Positions 6,195 to 7,094 of a stretch of 7,094 bases of DNA are shown one piece after another. Within the stretch, counting starts at the first letter, position 1. Each line of letters opens with the position of its first letter. This DNA is from an uncultured Clostridia bacterium (lineage in GTDB: Bacteria; Bacillota; Clostridia; Oscillospirales; Oscillospiraceae): assembly GCA_937894515.1 (NCBI GenBank), contig CALCRH010000117.1, positions 1-7,094 of the forward strand, in the 5' to 3' direction. A program made the translations under genes and the position numbers. The notes under the pieces were generated by a model. The model did no database searches, was not told the DNA's origin, and worked only from the letters and a program-made list of their open reading frames with translations.

Positions 6195-7094
6195 ATGTCA
6201 GTGAAATTCTTAAGCCGCGGCTTGTTTGAAAAGCCAATCATGGACTCCAAGGTGACAACCCGCACGGTAACGAAAAAGGAAAAGATCCTCGGACATCTCA
6301 TCGGGCCTCTGGGCCTCATCTTCGTCGTCAACACCATCGCCGCACTCGTGGAGAAGTTTTTCACCCAGCAGGTAGGCGCGATGTACGGAACAGGCAACAT
6401 CGAAATGATACAGAAGATGGGCGGCTATTATGAGATCGTCATGACGGTCGCCAAGATCCTTGCGGTCGCCATCGGCCTTCTGAACGGATTTCTCATTCAG
6501 AAGACGCAAAGCCGTCAGGGGCGTATGCGTCCCTGGTATCTCATCTTCGGTTTTGTCAGCATCGCTATCGGATTTCTGATCTTCCTGTTCCCGGGCAATA
6601 CGCTGGGAGAAAGCTACTGGTACTATTTCTTCCTGCTGGTGATCTGCTACCACACGGTGGGCAGCTCCTATTTCTATCTTTTCCGGGATACTATCGTATC
6701 CCTTACGACCAGAGACCCGGGCGAAAAAGCAAATCTGAAATTTATCCGTCAGCTTGCGTGGACACTGATCTCCGGAATCGTGATTGGTATGCTCGTGAGC
6801 ATGGTGGCGATTCCCATGTGGTTGGAGCATGATATTCACGGTTATGCCGTGCTGCTCATCATCATCTCGCTGTGTGCGATCCCGCTTCTGCTTCTGGAGT
6901 ATTTCTATACGAAAGAGCGTGTCATCGAAGACGTGGCAGAGACTGTCGGTACGGAAAACGAAAACAAGATCCCGATCAAGGATCAGCTCAAAGCGCTGCT
7001 GTCCAATAAGTATTTCCTGCTTCTTACCATCCTGACGACCATCGGCGGGATCGTGGACAATTTCAGAGGCGGAAACGTGCAATATTTCTACATA
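6195..7094 (+). CDS. GPH-family (MFS_2, MelB-like) sugar transporter, 3' end beyond the window
   Basis: The first 300 codons are open to the window edge. The family is usually 450-500 residues, so about two thirds is visible. The ATG follows AAGGGAG at 8 nt and lies 17 bp after the GH1 stop. After a polar N-terminal stretch of about 30 residues, membrane segments appear at about 32-51, 79-101, 114-133, 141-161, 189-209 and 217-237, with a seventh starting near 273. GPH features are the loop SRQGRMRPW (106-114), the TTRDPGEKANL loop (171-181) with R185 soon after, and YTKERV (238-243) before a long cytoplasmic loop leading to KDQLKALLSNKYF. Family members import beta-galactosides, pentosides or hexuronides with a cation. 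Here the likely cargo is the substrate of the two glycosidases. The acidic residues used for cation and sugar binding in MelB appear replaced, so the coupling mode is uncertain. Confidence 0.88.
   Translation, partial: MSVKFLSRGLFEKPIMDSKVTTRTVTKKEKILGHLIGPLGLIFVVNTIAALVEKFFTQQVGAMYGTGNIEMIQKMGGYYEIVMTVAKILAVAIGLLNGFLIQKTQSRQGRMRPWYLIFGFVSIAIGFLIFLFPGNTLGESYWYYFFLLVICYHTVGSSYFYLFRDTIVSLTTRDPGEKANLKFIRQLAWTLISGIVIGMLVSMVAIPMWLEHDIHGYAVLLIIISLCAIPLLLLEYFYTKERVIEDVAETVGTENENKIPIKDQLKALLSNKYFLLLTILTTIGGIVDNFRGGNVQYFYI

Noticed and set aside
6210..7082. 290-codon open frame antisense to the transporter
   Set aside because: The plus-strand frame gives a GPH transporter with clear membrane segments and a strong ribosome site. 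The minus product is D/H/R-rich, low in hydrophobics and has no motifs.

Overview
The window looks like a gut or rumen Firmicute, most likely Clostridia of the Lachnospiraceae type. The clues are strong purine-rich Shine-Dalgarno sites, moderate GC, a two-part AraC regulator of a kind common beside clostridial glycosidase genes, and a cytoplasmic glycosidase plus GPH-transporter operon. This assignment is inferred from gene style; no rRNA or marker gene is present.

Layout. Two transcription units diverge from a 109-bp intergenic region (2474-2582). The plus-strand unit is a tight sugar-utilisation operon. It holds a GH2 beta-glycosidase with a DUF4982-like C-terminal region (2583-4838), a GH1 beta-glucosidase/galactosidase-type enzyme (4864-6177), and a GPH/MFS_2 sugar transporter (6195 to the window edge, 3' end missing). 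Gaps are 25 and 17 bp and every gene has a good ribosome binding site. The minus-strand unit starts with a 402-residue AraC regulator (2473-1265), the likely switch for the operon. It is followed by a second AraC protein with a GyrI-like effector domain whose 5' end is broken (about 1200-353), and by a 93-codon gene of unknown function (305-24).

How it works together (inference). The transporter imports a beta-linked di- or oligosaccharide. GH2 and GH1 have no signal peptide, so they would cleave it in the cytoplasm. The GH1 has the sugar-binding residues for a non-phosphorylated substrate, which fits a transporter rather than a PTS. The divergent AraC protein probably senses the sugar. Its own promoter, with near-consensus -35 and -10 boxes 17 bp apart, is overlaid by a 10-bp-arm inverted repeat that is a good operator candidate.

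I find no CRISPR array, tRNA, rRNA, insertion sequence or clear terminator. The most notable points are the damaged 5' end of the GyrI-type regulator, the operator/promoter arrangement, the loss in the transporter of the acidic residues that bind cation and sugar in MelB, and the unidentified small gene. The window otherwise reads as an ordinary carbohydrate-utilisation locus, and I see no convincing new system.
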